This document shows positions 25,841 through 33,368 of a stretch of 46,400 nt of DNA, one piece after another. The notes beneath the pieces were generated by a model. It did not search any database and had not been told where the DNA came from. It was given only the letters and a program-made list of their open reading frames with translations. Each line of letters begins with the position of its first letter. Position 1 is the first letter of the stretch. Where the stretch lies: positions 1 to 46,400 of the forward strand of contig JAEKKJ010000028.1 in the NCBI GenBank assembly GCA_019510435.1. The letters run 5' to 3'. This DNA comes from Caulobacterales bacterium. Lineage in GTDB: Bacteria > Pseudomonadota > Alphaproteobacteria > Caulobacterales > Caulobacteraceae. Position numbers and translations under genes: made by a program.

Positions 25841-27517
25841 ATGTTCGAGCCCGCGCCCCTACTGGACATCCCGGAGGATCCGGTCCCGCCCGGCGCGGAG
25901 GCCGACTGGTTCGTGGGGGCCGGCGGCGCCAAGCTGCGCGCGGCCCTGTTCACGCCGCCGGGGCGGCCGCGCGGCTCGGTGGTGCTGTCCGGCGGCCGCA
26001 CCGAGCCGATCGAGAAATACTACGAGACGATCCGCGACTTCCTGGCCCGCGGCTTCGTGGTCCTGGCCCACGACTGGCGCGGGCAGGGGCTGTCGGCGCG
26101 CGACCTGCCGGACCGGCTGAAGGGCCACGCCCGCGGCTACAAGAGCTTCCTTGAGGATTTCCGGCGGCTGCTGAACGCCTATGAGGCGCGGCTGCCCAAG
26201 CCCTGGATCGCGGTCGGCCATTCCATGGGCGGGTGTCTCACCTTGCTGGCCCTGGCCCACGGCGAATCGCGGTTCTCCGCGGCGGCGCTCTCGGCGCCCA
26301 TGCTGGGCCTCCGGTTCGGCAAGTTCTCGCCGGCGACGGCGGCGACCCTGACCCGCCTCTCGCTCACCTTCGGCCGGGCCGGGCGCTACATGCTGGGCCA
26401 GGCGGGCGCCCCGTTCGACGACACCTTCGAGACCAACGTCCTGACGCACGATCCGCGCCGGTTCGCCCGCTACCACGCGCAGCTGAAGGCCAACCCGGAC
26501 CTGGCGCTGGGCGCGCCCACCTGGGGCTGGCTGGACTTCGCCCTGCGCGCCACCGCCTTCCTCGCGCGGCCCGATCGGCTGCGCGACATCACCGTGCCGG
26601 TGGAGATCGTCTCCGCCGCCGACGACAAGCTGGTCGACAACGCCGCCCAGGCGGCCGCGGCCCGCAACCTGCCCCAGGGGCGCCTGATCACCGTGCCGGG
26701 CGCCTACCACGAGATCCTGATGGAGACGGACGACATGCGTAACTTCTTCCTGCGGGTGTTCGACACGCTCACCGGCAAGACCGCGCCGAAGCCTTCGGAG
26801 GCACCGAAGCCGGCGCCTGCGCCTGTCGCGGAGGCGCCCAAGCCCGCGCCGGTCGCCGAAGCGCCGAAGCCGGCGCCGGTCGCTGCGCCCGCGCCGGCGG
26901 TGTCGGCCGCGGCGCCGAAGCCCGCGGCGGGCAAGCCGGCCGCGCAGAAAGCCGCGGCCAAGAAGCCTGCGGCGGCGAAGAAGCCTGCTGCGGCCAAGGC
27001 CCCAGCCGCCAAGCCCACGGCGGCCAAGCCCGCCGCTGCGCCCAAGCCCGCCGCCAAGCCGGCCGCGCCGAAAGCCGCGGCCCCGAAAGCTGCGCCGAAG
27101 TCCGCCGCCAAGCCGGCAGCGGCCAAGGTCGCGGCGAAGGCGGCGCCCAAGCCCCCCGCGGCGCCCGCTGCGAAGCCCGCCGCCAAGCCAGCGGCCGCCA
27201 AGACGACGGCGGCTCCGAAGGCCGCAGCCGCGAAAGCGCCTGCCAAGGCTGCGACGGCGAAGCCCGCGCCGGCCAAGGCGGCGGCCCCGAAGCCTGCGCC
27301 CAAGGCTGCGGCCAAGCCCGCTGCGAAGCCCGCCGCCGCCAAGGCTCCGGCGGCCAAGGCGGTCGCGCCCAAGCCCTCTGTCGCGGCGAAGACGCCTGTC
27401 GCCGCGAAAAAGCCTCCCGCCGCGAAGAAGCCTGCCGTGGCAAAGAAGCCTGCCGTGGCAAAGAAACCTGCGGCCGCCAAGAAGGCGCCGGCCAAGCCCC
27501 CCGCCAAGAAGGCCTAG
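25841..27517 (+). CDS. Alpha/beta hydrolase (lysophospholipase type) with long histone-H1-like C-terminal tail
   Basis: A 558-residue protein in two parts. Residues 1 to about 310 form a serine hydrolase of the monoacylglycerol lipase or lysophospholipase family: HDWRGQGLS, the nucleophile elbow GHSMGG with Ser128, VSAADDKLVDN for the acid residue (near 262) and AYHE for the His (near 290). From about 311 to 558 the sequence is only Ala, Lys, Pro and a few Val/Thr, first as EAPKPAP repeats and then as AAKKPA, AAKPAA and AVAKKPAVAKKPA repeats. Such tails occur in AlgP and PhaF and bind DNA non-specifically. A normal family member ends near 310. It follows the SCP2 gene by 5 bases and overlaps the hisN-like stop by 4. 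Confidence 0.85.
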   Translation: MFEPAPLLDIPEDPVPPGAEADWFVGAGGAKLRAALFTPPGRPRGSVVLSGGRTEPIEKYYETIRDFLARGFVVLAHDWRGQGLSARDLPDRLKGHARGYKSFLEDFRRLLNAYEARLPKPWIAVGHSMGGCLTLLALAHGESRFSAAALSAPMLGLRFGKFSPATAATLTRLSLTFGRAGRYMLGQAGAPFDDTFETNVLTHDPRRFARYHAQLKANPDLALGAPTWGWLDFALRATAFLARPDRLRDITVPVEIVSAADDKLVDNAAQAAAARNLPQGRLITVPGAYHEILMETDDMRNFFLRVFDTLTGKTAPKPSEAPKPAPAPVAEAPKPAPVAEAPKPAPVAAPAPAVSAAAPKPAAGKPAAQKAAAKKPAAAKKPAAAKAPAAKPTAAKPAAAPKPAAKPAAPKAAAPKAAPKSAAKPAAAKVAAKAAPKPPAAPAAKPAAKPAAAKTTAAPKAAAAKAPAKAATAKPAPAKAAAPKPAPKAAAKPAAKPAAAKAPAAKAVAPKPSVAAKTPVAAKKPPAAKKPAVAKKPAVAKKPAAAKKAPAKPPAKKA

Positions 27518-28338
27518 GTCGCCGCCCGCCGTAGGGCGACCAGCGCCTCCTCCAGGCAGGCGCGGTCGCCGGCGATGGCGATCTGGCCGCCGTGTTGGCC
27601 CACGGGCTCGCCCCGCCAGTCGGTGGTGAGCCCGCCGGCGCCGGCGATGACCGGGATCGCCGCCTCGATGTCCCAGCTCTTCAGGCCCGCCTCGACCACC
27701 AGGTCCATGGCCCCGGCCGCCACCATCGCATAGGCGTAGGCGTCGCAGCCCAGCCGCGCGAGGCGGGCGGCGGCGCGCACCTGGCGCCAGGCCCCCAGCT
27801 CCGCGCCGGTGAAACAGCCTTCCGGATCGGTGGTGGCGATCAGCGCGTCCGTCAATTTGGGACAGGCCCGCACCTTCAGCGGCCGCGAGCCGTCGCGCGC
27901 GATCAGCCGCGAGCCGCCGGCGTGCCCGATATAGATCTCGCCCAGGTACGGCTGGCCGATGGAGCCCAGCACGGGCTGGCCCCGGAAGCGCAGGCCTATG
28001 AGCACGCACCACAGGGGCAGGCCGGAGATGAAGGCGCGGGTGCCGTCGATCGGGTCCAGCACCCAGACGAACTCCGCCTCGGGGCGGTCCTCGCCATATT
28101 CCTCGCCGATGACCCCATGGTCGGGATAGCGCGCGGCGATGGCGGCGCGGATGGCGCGCTCGGCGCCCTTGTCGGCCTCGGTGACGGGATCGAAGCCCTG
28201 GTCCAGCTTGTTGGTGAGCCCGTGCTCGCCACGGAAGAGGGGCAGGATGGCTCCGGCGGCGGCGTGGTTGAGCTCGACCACGAAGGCATCGAGCTCAATC
28301 AGGCGGGCGGGAGACAGGTCGGGTGCGGGGGCGCTCAT
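27514..28338 (-). CDS. Inositol-monophosphatase-family phosphatase, probable histidinol-phosphatase (HisN type)
   Basis: A 274-residue Mg-dependent phosphatase. Metal-binding motifs are intact: GEEYGED, WVLDPIDGTRAFISG and the C-terminal SWDIEAAIPVIAGAGG. The fold DPVTEADKGAE is typical of the superfamily. The match to HisN (histidinol phosphatase of histidine synthesis) is better than to inositol monophosphatase or CysQ because of the ATTDPEGCF and GCDAYAYAMVAAG segments, but specificity is inferred. The ATG at 28338 has a G-rich ribosome site. Its stop is shared with the hydrolase gene within CTAG. Confidence 0.88.
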   Translation of the reverse strand: MSAPAPDLSPARLIELDAFVVELNHAAAGAILPLFRGEHGLTNKLDQGFDPVTEADKGAERAIRAAIAARYPDHGVIGEEYGEDRPEAEFVWVLDPIDGTRAFISGLPLWCVLIGLRFRGQPVLGSIGQPYLGEIYIGHAGGSRLIARDGSRPLKVRACPKLTDALIATTDPEGCFTGAELGAWRQVRAAARLARLGCDAYAYAMVAAGAMDLVVEAGLKSWDIEAAIPVIAGAGGLTTDWRGEPVGQHGGQIAIAGDRACLEEALVALRRAAT

Positions 28339-28369
28339 GCCCCCCGCATAACCCGGGACGGCGGCAGGC

Positions 28370-28768
28370 TTAAGCCTCGACCTCGCCGTTCATCGCCTTG
28401 GCGAGGTCCAGCAGGCGGCGGCGGGGCCGTTCGCCAAGCTGGTAATAGGCGTGGATGAGGTCCTGGGTTTCCTTGCTGGCCAGGGTCTCGGTCGACGAGC
28501 CCAGGCCGCTTTCGCGCTCCATGTGCTCGCGCTGGTCGCGGGTCAGCCCTTCGTAGAAGTAGCTGATCGGAACCTCCAGCACCTCGGCCAGTTGCCAGAG
28601 GCGGGCCGCCGACATGCGGTTGGCCGCGCACTCGTACTTCTGGATCTGCTGGAAGCGCACGCCGCAGGCGTGAGCCAGTTCCTGTTGGGTCAGGCCCAGC
28701 AGGCGGCGCCGACGCCGAAGCCGACGGCCCAGATGGATGTCGATCTCGTCCATGGAATCCCCGACCAT
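28370..28768 (-). CDS. XRE-family HTH regulator
   Basis: A 132-residue protein with a Cro/CI-type helix-turn-helix near the N-terminus (HLGRRLRRRRRLLGLTQQELAHACGVRFQQIQKYECAANRMSAARLWQLAEVLEVPISYFYEGL) and a short helical C-terminal region (LASKETQDLIHAYYQLGERPRRRLLDLAKAM). This architecture is common and often multicopy in Caulobacterales. Targets are unknown. I start at the ATG at 28768 with AGGGA upstream; ATG 28753 is an alternative, and the frame to 28837 lacks a ribosome site. Confidence 0.88.
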   Translation of the reverse strand: MVGDSMDEIDIHLGRRLRRRRRLLGLTQQELAHACGVRFQQIQKYECAANRMSAARLWQLAEVLEVPISYFYEGLTRDQREHMERESGLGSSTETLASKETQDLIHAYYQLGERPRRRLLDLAKAMNGEVEA

Positions 28769-28872
28769 GATTTCCCTTTGTCCCGCGACGGGACTCCGTG
28801 GTTGAGACATCGCAATTCGCACGCCAGCAGCCTCCATTGCCGACTGTAAGCGACCGCGCCTAGGAAGACGGG

Positions 28873-29784
28873 ATGGCCGCTCTTAACCATTCATACGTGT
28901 CGAAATTAGTTTGGATGCTCGAGGCTTGGCTGTTCGACGCGATATCCGCGTTCGCCCGCCTCTTTCCCATTGATTCTGTTTCGAATTCCGGCGCGTGGAT
29001 ATTTCGGACCCTGGGGCCCCTGACGAGCGCCCATCGGGTCGCCGAACGCAATCTCCGTCTGGCCTTCCCGCACGCCAGCGACGCGGAAATCAAAGTGCTC
29101 CTTCGGGCCCAGTGGATCGAACTGGGGCGAACTTTAACAGAGTTCCTCATCCTGGACCGTATCGTGGCCGACACAGGCCGCCTCCAACTCACGAACGAAG
29201 CTCGGCTGGGCGCAATCGCCGCAGGTGACGGGCCAGTGGTGTTCATTTCAGGGCACTTCTCGAATTTCGAGATGATGGCCGCGGCCATGGCCCGGTCCGG
29301 CGTGAAGGTGCAGGTGACCTACCGCGCCATGAACAACCCCTACATGGACGAGCGCGTGCGGCGCATGCGGTTCAAGTATGGCGTGCGGCTGTTCGCGCCG
29401 AAGGGGCTGGAGGGCGCGCGGGAGCTGATGCGGGCCCTGGGCCGGGGCGAATCGGTGGCCTTGCTCAACGACCAGAAGTTCAACGGGGGGGTTGCCGCGC
29501 CCTTTTTCGGCGTCACCGCCCACACTGCCCCGGGACCCTCCACCTTCGCCCTGCGCTTCGGCATCCCGCTGCAGCCGCTCAGCGTCGAGCGTATCGGGCC
29601 CGGGGCGCGGTTCCGGGTGATCGCCCACGAGCCGATCCGCCTCGAGGCCACCGACGACCGCGACGCCGACATCGAGGCGGGCGTGCGCCGCATCAACGCC
29701 TTCATGGAGGAGCGCATCCGCGCGCGGCCCACGGAATGGTTCTGGGTCCACCGCCGCTGGCCGAACGAGGTGTATCAGCGCTGA
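28873..29784 (+). CDS. Lipid A biosynthesis acyltransferase (LpxL/HtrB family)
   Basis: A 303-residue late acyltransferase that adds a secondary acyl chain to lipid A at the inner membrane. The active-site HX4E motif is GHFSNFE, preceded by PVVFISGH. LLNDQKFNGGVAAPFFG and EWFWVHRRWPN near the C-terminus are family blocks. The start ATG 28873 has AGGAAG upstream. The first 130 codons use rare codons (TTA twice, ATA twice, several TCA/ACA) and are much less GC-rich than the remainder, a sharp intragenic shift near 29,270. Acyl specificity cannot be predicted. Confidence 0.92.
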   Translation: MAALNHSYVSKLVWMLEAWLFDAISAFARLFPIDSVSNSGAWIFRTLGPLTSAHRVAERNLRLAFPHASDAEIKVLLRAQWIELGRTLTEFLILDRIVADTGRLQLTNEARLGAIAAGDGPVVFISGHFSNFEMMAAAMARSGVKVQVTYRAMNNPYMDERVRRMRFKYGVRLFAPKGLEGARELMRALGRGESVALLNDQKFNGGVAAPFFGVTAHTAPGPSTFALRFGIPLQPLSVERIGPGARFRVIAHEPIRLEATDDRDADIEAGVRRINAFMEERIRARPTEWFWVHRRWPNEVYQR

Positions 29785-29788
29785 GCGA

Positions 29789-29810
29789 TCCCTCCCCTCA
29801 AGAGGAGGGA
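29789..29810. repeat. REP-like palindrome between convergent genes
   Basis: TCCCTCC (29789-29795), 8 bases, GGAGGGA (29804-29810), located between the convergent acyltransferase and DUF2093 genes. It is similar to the hairpin at 2,685-2,708. No T-run follows. Confidence 0.55.
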
Positions 29811-29816
29811 TGGGGT

Positions 29817-30035
29817 TTAGCCGTGCGTTTCCTGCCAGCGCTTCAGGGCCTCGGCGGGGCCGGCGTAGGCTTCCTGCAGCTCGGCGCTCCAGTAGCGCAG
29901 CGCCTCCAGCGGGATCTTCTGGCCGGTGACGGCGCAGACCACATAGCGGCCGGGGCGCAGCACGGCGTATTCGCCGTCGCCGTAGTGCAGCCGGGCGAGG
30001 TCCTGGGCCCCGAAGTTGCGATCGTGCGCGTTCAT
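29817..30035 (-). CDS. DUF2093 domain protein
   Basis: A 72-residue protein: RLHYGDGEYAVLRPGRYVVCAVTGQKIPLEALRYWSAELQEAY matches the small DUF2093 family, found in Alphaproteobacteria and of unknown function. YVVCAVTGQKIPLEALRYWS resembles a one-Cys zinc-ribbon remnant, but only one Cys is present. It lies 38 bases after xseA on the same strand, a conserved neighbourhood in this class, so it is probably the last gene of the xseA transcript. Confidence 0.88.
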   Translation of the reverse strand: MNAHDRNFGAQDLARLHYGDGEYAVLRPGRYVVCAVTGQKIPLEALRYWSAELQEAYAGPAEALKRWQETHG

Positions 30036-30073
30036 GCCCGCCTATGTAGCGCGTGGGCCGGCGGGTTTACAGA

Positions 30074-31546
30074 TCAGAACAGATCGCCCTGCGGCGGCCC
30101 CTCGGCCTTGCGCGGCCGCGCGGCCGGTCTGGCGGCGGCGGCCGGCCCAGGCCCCCCGGGGGCGGCGCCGCCGTCGATCACCGCCTGGCGGGTCACCTTG
30201 TCGCCGAAGGTGATGGCCACCGGCTCGCCCGACGCCAGGCTCGCGCCCGCATGCACCAGCGAACCATCGGCGCGGGACACCCGGGCGAAGCCGCGCTGCA
30301 GCGGGCGGTCCGGATCGACGGAGCCATAGAGCTTGGCCAGGCCCTCCAGCCGCTCGGAGAGCCGCTCCAGCCGTCGCCGCATGGACGGCTGCAGCCGCAC
30401 CGCCAGCCGGTCCAGCCGGTCCTTCTGCACCGCTTGCGGCCGCTGCAGCAGCAGGGGCGACAGGCGCGAGGCCACCCGCACCAGGTCGCGCTCGTGGACC
30501 GCCGCATTGCGGGCCAGGCCCGCGCCCAGGCGGCCGGACACGATGTCGAACCGCTGCTCGGCCAGGCGCAGCAGGTCGGGCACGCGCTGCAGCGCCCGGT
30601 CGGCGTGGGCGATGCGGCCGCGCCGCTCCTCCACCACGCGCCCCCCACAGCGGTGCATGCGACCGCCCAGGTCCAGGACCAGGGCCTTCAGCTCGGAAAG
30701 GACCGGCGTCGCCATCTCGGCCGCGGCCGTGGGGGTCGGCGCGCGGCGGTCGGAGACAAAGTCGATCAGGGTGGTGTCGGTCTCGTGGCCCACGGCGCTG
30801 ATCAGCGGGATGGTCCCCTCCGCCACGGTGCGCGCCAGGGCCTCGTCGTTGAAGGGCCACAGGTCCTCCACCGAGCCGCCGCCGCGCGCCACGATCAGCA
30901 CGTCCGGCCGCGGGACAGGACCGCCCGGCGCCAGGGCGTTGAAGCCGCGGATCGCGGCGCAGACCTGGGCGGCCGCGGCCTCGCCCTGGACCACCACCGG
31001 CCAGACGATCACCCGGCAGGGCCAGCGGTCGCGGATGCGGTGCAGGATGTCGCGGATCACCGCCCCGGTCGGGCTGGTGACCACGCCCACCACCGCCGGC
31101 ATCAGCGGGATCGGCCGCTTGCGCGCCGCCTCGAACAGGCCCTCCGCCGCCAGCCGGGCCTTCAGCCGCTCCAGCTGGGCCAGCAGGGCGCCGATGCCCG
31201 CGACCTCCATGGTCTCGATGACGATCTGGTAGCGCGAGCCCTGGGGATAGGCGGTGATCTTGCCGGTGACGATCACCTCCAGCCCCTGCTCGGGCCGCAC
31301 CGAAAGGCCGCGCACCTGGCCCTTCCAGACCACCCCGTCGATCGCCGCCCGCTCGTCCTTCAGCGTCAGGTAGACGTGGCCATTGGCGTGGTGGGTGACC
31401 TTGGAGAGCTCGCCGCGCAGGCGCACGAAGCCGTAGGCGTCCTCCAGCGTCCGCTTCAGGGCGAACGCCAGCTCGGAGACGGAATAGGGCCGGGCGTTGC
31501 CGGTCTCGTCGGACGGTTCGGACGTGGTGGGCGCAGCGTCGGTCAT
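30074..31546 (-). CDS. xseA: Exodeoxyribonuclease VII large subunit
   Basis: The large subunit of the ATP-independent single-strand DNA exonuclease, acting in mismatch and recombination repair. The 490-residue protein has the N-terminal OB-fold (YSVSELAFALKRTLEDAYGFVRLRGELSKVTHHANGHVYLTLKD), the catalytic domain with GVVTSPTGAVIRDILHRI and DVLIVARGGGSVEDLWPFNDE, ISAVGHETDTTLIDFVSDRRAPTPTAAAE, and a coiled-coil region that binds XseB. The C-terminal region ends in a Pro/Ala/Arg-rich tail. The small subunit xseB is not in the window. Confidence 0.97.
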   Translation of the reverse strand: MTDAAPTTSEPSDETGNARPYSVSELAFALKRTLEDAYGFVRLRGELSKVTHHANGHVYLTLKDERAAIDGVVWKGQVRGLSVRPEQGLEVIVTGKITAYPQGSRYQIVIETMEVAGIGALLAQLERLKARLAAEGLFEAARKRPIPLMPAVVGVVTSPTGAVIRDILHRIRDRWPCRVIVWPVVVQGEAAAAQVCAAIRGFNALAPGGPVPRPDVLIVARGGGSVEDLWPFNDEALARTVAEGTIPLISAVGHETDTTLIDFVSDRRAPTPTAAAEMATPVLSELKALVLDLGGRMHRCGGRVVEERRGRIAHADRALQRVPDLLRLAEQRFDIVSGRLGAGLARNAAVHERDLVRVASRLSPLLLQRPQAVQKDRLDRLAVRLQPSMRRRLERLSERLEGLAKLYGSVDPDRPLQRGFARVSRADGSLVHAGASLASGEPVAITFGDKVTRQAVIDGGAAPGGPGPAAAARPAARPRKAEGPPQGDLF

Positions 31547-31556
31547 CGCAACGAAG

Positions 31557-32507
31557 CTAGGGGCGGCCGCGCAGGCTCACAATGACGATCTCCGGCGGCG
31601 CTCGAAACCGCACCGGCAGGATCGAGACCCCCAGGCCGCCCGTCACATAGAGAATGCGCCCCGCCTCGTCGTAACGGCCGCAAGGCCAGCGCCCCGCCCC
31701 GGGTGAAGCAGCGATCAGCCGCCCTAGGATCGGCAGGTTCACCTGTCCGCAGTGCGAGTGGCCCGCCAGGGTCAGGGCGACGCGGGCGGGAACCTGCGGC
31801 CAGGCGTCCGGCCAGTGGCTGAGCAGGATCACCGGCTCCGCGGCCGGAACCGCCGCCAGCGCCTGCGCCGCCGAGGGCTGGGATCGGGGCGAGGCGTAGT
31901 CGGCCAGGCCCGCCACCCAGAACGCGCCCTCGGGCCGGGCAATGCGCTGGGCGTAGTTGTCCAGGACCGGGGCGCCGGCTTTCCAGAGCGCCGTCTCGAC
32001 GCCCTTGCCGTCGTACCACCAGTCGTGGTTGCCCAGGATGGCGTAGCGGCCGAGGCGCGCCCGGGCGCCGGAAAGCGCGGCGATCCCGTCGGCGATCTCC
32101 TGGCGCTCCGCGGCGCTGCGGGCGCCGGCCCGTTCGCGCCCCCCGACGTAGTCGCCCAGGAAGACCACGAGGTCGGGATCCTCCTGGGTCAGCCGCGCCA
32201 CGACCTGGCCGAGCCGCCGCGCGCTCATGTGCGGCGCGCCGACGTGGGTGTCGGAGAGCACCCCGATGCGCAGGGGCGGTCCGCGCCAGGCGGGGCTCTC
32301 GATGCGGACGTGCCGCACCACCAGGGTCTCCGGCTCGATCAGGAAAGCCCAGACGCCCAGGACATAGAGGCTGGCGAACAGGACAAGGCCGGTGAGGCGC
32401 ACGCGTGGCCGCTGGGGTCCGAGCCGCGACCAGGCCCACCACGCCACCACGGGGCCGAGGACCGCGCCGGCCCAGGCAGCCGCCATCAGCGCGTGCGCGA
32501 TGTCCAT
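31557..32507 (-). CDS. Membrane-anchored metallophosphoesterase
   Basis: A 316-residue protein with two N-terminal membrane helices (AHALMAAAWAGAVLGPVVAWWAW and LTGLVLFASLYVLGVWAF), then a calcineurin-like phosphoesterase domain. Metal ligands are visible: SDTHVG, FLGDYVGG, GNHDWW, LSHWPD and GHSHCGQ. Relatives include YkuE-type enzymes that act on UDP-sugar lipids, but the substrate is unknown. I chose the ATG at 32507 because GGGGGG lies 6 bases upstream; ATG 32525 is possible. The long frame to 32720 runs into gcrA and is not coding there. The gcrA terminator separates it from gcrA. Confidence 0.88.
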   Translation of the reverse strand: MDIAHALMAAAWAGAVLGPVVAWWAWSRLGPQRPRVRLTGLVLFASLYVLGVWAFLIEPETLVVRHVRIESPAWRGPPLRIGVLSDTHVGAPHMSARRLGQVVARLTQEDPDLVVFLGDYVGGRERAGARSAAERQEIADGIAALSGARARLGRYAILGNHDWWYDGKGVETALWKAGAPVLDNYAQRIARPEGAFWVAGLADYASPRSQPSAAQALAAVPAAEPVILLSHWPDAWPQVPARVALTLAGHSHCGQVNLPILGRLIAASPGAGRWPCGRYDEAGRILYVTGGLGVSILPVRFRAPPEIVIVSLRGRP

Positions 32508-32540
32508 CCAGCCCCCCGGCGACATGAAAAGGCCCGCATG

Positions 32541-32601
32541 AAAAAAGGGACGCGCCCTAAACCTCAACCAGCTTGCGCAGGCTCGGCTCCGGGCGCGTCC
32601 C
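32541..32601 (-). terminator. Terminator of gcrA
   Basis: On the minus strand a perfect 11-bp stem (arms at 32591-32601 and 32547-32557) is followed by six T (32541-32546). The loop of 33 bases contains a smaller hairpin around TTGCGCA. It lies 40 bases after the gcrA stop. Confidence 0.75.
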
Positions 32602-32640
32602 CCATCCCCAACGGATAGTCGGTCCGCTGTCCAGCGGATC

Positions 32641-33150
32641 TCAGATGTAGCGGCGCAGGCTCCGGGCAAGCTCGGCGGCGCTGGATTTCTTCTTCGTCTG
32701 GGCGGGCTGGTAGGCCACACACGCGTGTTCGTGGCAGTAGGGGCCGTTCTCCTCGGAGCGGCGGCCGCAGAAGGTGAAGGTGTCGAGCGACGGGTCGCCG
32801 ATCGGCCACTTGCACATGTGCGCGCCCAGGGTCAGCACCGTGGCCGTGCCCGGGCTCTCGTCCACATAGCGCACCGGCGCCGGGGCCGGATGGGCCGAGG
32901 CGGACGCCGGTTCGGCGATCCGGCGCGGCGAGGACGGCGCGGCGGCCGCCGGGCGCGGCGCGCGGGCCGGCTTGAACACGGTGCGCTGCGGCTTGCTGGG
33001 CGTCGCGCGCCCCGAGAGCCCCAGGCGGTGCACCTTGCCGATCACCGCGTTGCGGGTGACGCCGCCCAACTGCTTGGCGATCTGACTGGCGGAGAGCCCG
33101 TCCTGCCAGAGCTTCTTCAGAAGTTCGACGCGTTCGTCGGTCCAGCCCAT
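32641..33150 (-). CDS. gcrA: Cell-cycle transcriptional regulator GcrA
   Basis: GcrA binds sigma-70 RNA polymerase and activates promoters carrying CcrM-methylated GANTC sites during S phase (established for Caulobacter). The 169-residue protein starts MGWTDERVELLKKLWQDGLSASQIAKQLGGVTRNAVIGKVHRLGLSGR, the diagnostic DNA-binding domain, followed by an Ala/Pro linker and the C-terminal sigma-interacting domain with LGAHMCKWPIGDP and FCGRRSEENGPYCHEHACVAYQP. The ATG at 33150 has GGGAGG upstream; a longer frame adds five residues. It is divergent from the ABC-2 permease gene. A DnaA-box-like site and one GAGTC lie upstream. Confidence 0.98.
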   Translation of the reverse strand: MGWTDERVELLKKLWQDGLSASQIAKQLGGVTRNAVIGKVHRLGLSGRATPSKPQRTVFKPARAPRPAAAAPSSPRRIAEPASASAHPAPAPVRYVDESPGTATVLTLGAHMCKWPIGDPSLDTFTFCGRRSEENGPYCHEHACVAYQPAQTKKKSSAAELARSLRRYI

Positions 33151-33292
33151 GGTCTCGCCTCCCACCCAGAGGTCCGGCGCGCCCCAGACGGCGCCGGATA
33201 TCTACATCTTGTGGCGCCGAGGTAGCTCGCCGCTCACCAACCACCATCAGTAGTAAACAAACGGCTAAGAGCCACAATAGGCGCCACGCGGG

Positions 33293-33319
33293 TTCTCCAC
33301 AGGAACTAGATGTTGAGTC
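33293..33319 (-). promoter_or_regulatory. DnaA-box-like site and GANTC site in the gcrA upstream region
   Basis: TTCTCCACA at 33293-33301 differs from the DnaA box TTATCCACA by one base. GAGTC at 33315-33319 is a CcrM methylation target. Both lie between gcrA and the divergent permease, 143-169 bases upstream of the gcrA ATG. DnaA is known to activate gcrA in Caulobacter crescentus. Confidence 0.45.
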
Positions 33320-33368
33320 GGAATTGGGCGCCCTTGCGCCGGCGGCTATCACAGCGCACATCTCGGCC

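Noticed and set aside
26780..27517. A tandem-repeat locus as an independent element
   Set aside because: The repeats stay in frame as AAKP-type protein sequence through to the stop codon, so they belong to the hydrolase tail.
28882..28891. A TTAACCAT sequence resembling a CtrA half site
   Set aside because: It lies inside the acyltransferase coding sequence at codons for Leu-Asn-His, without a second half site at the right spacing.
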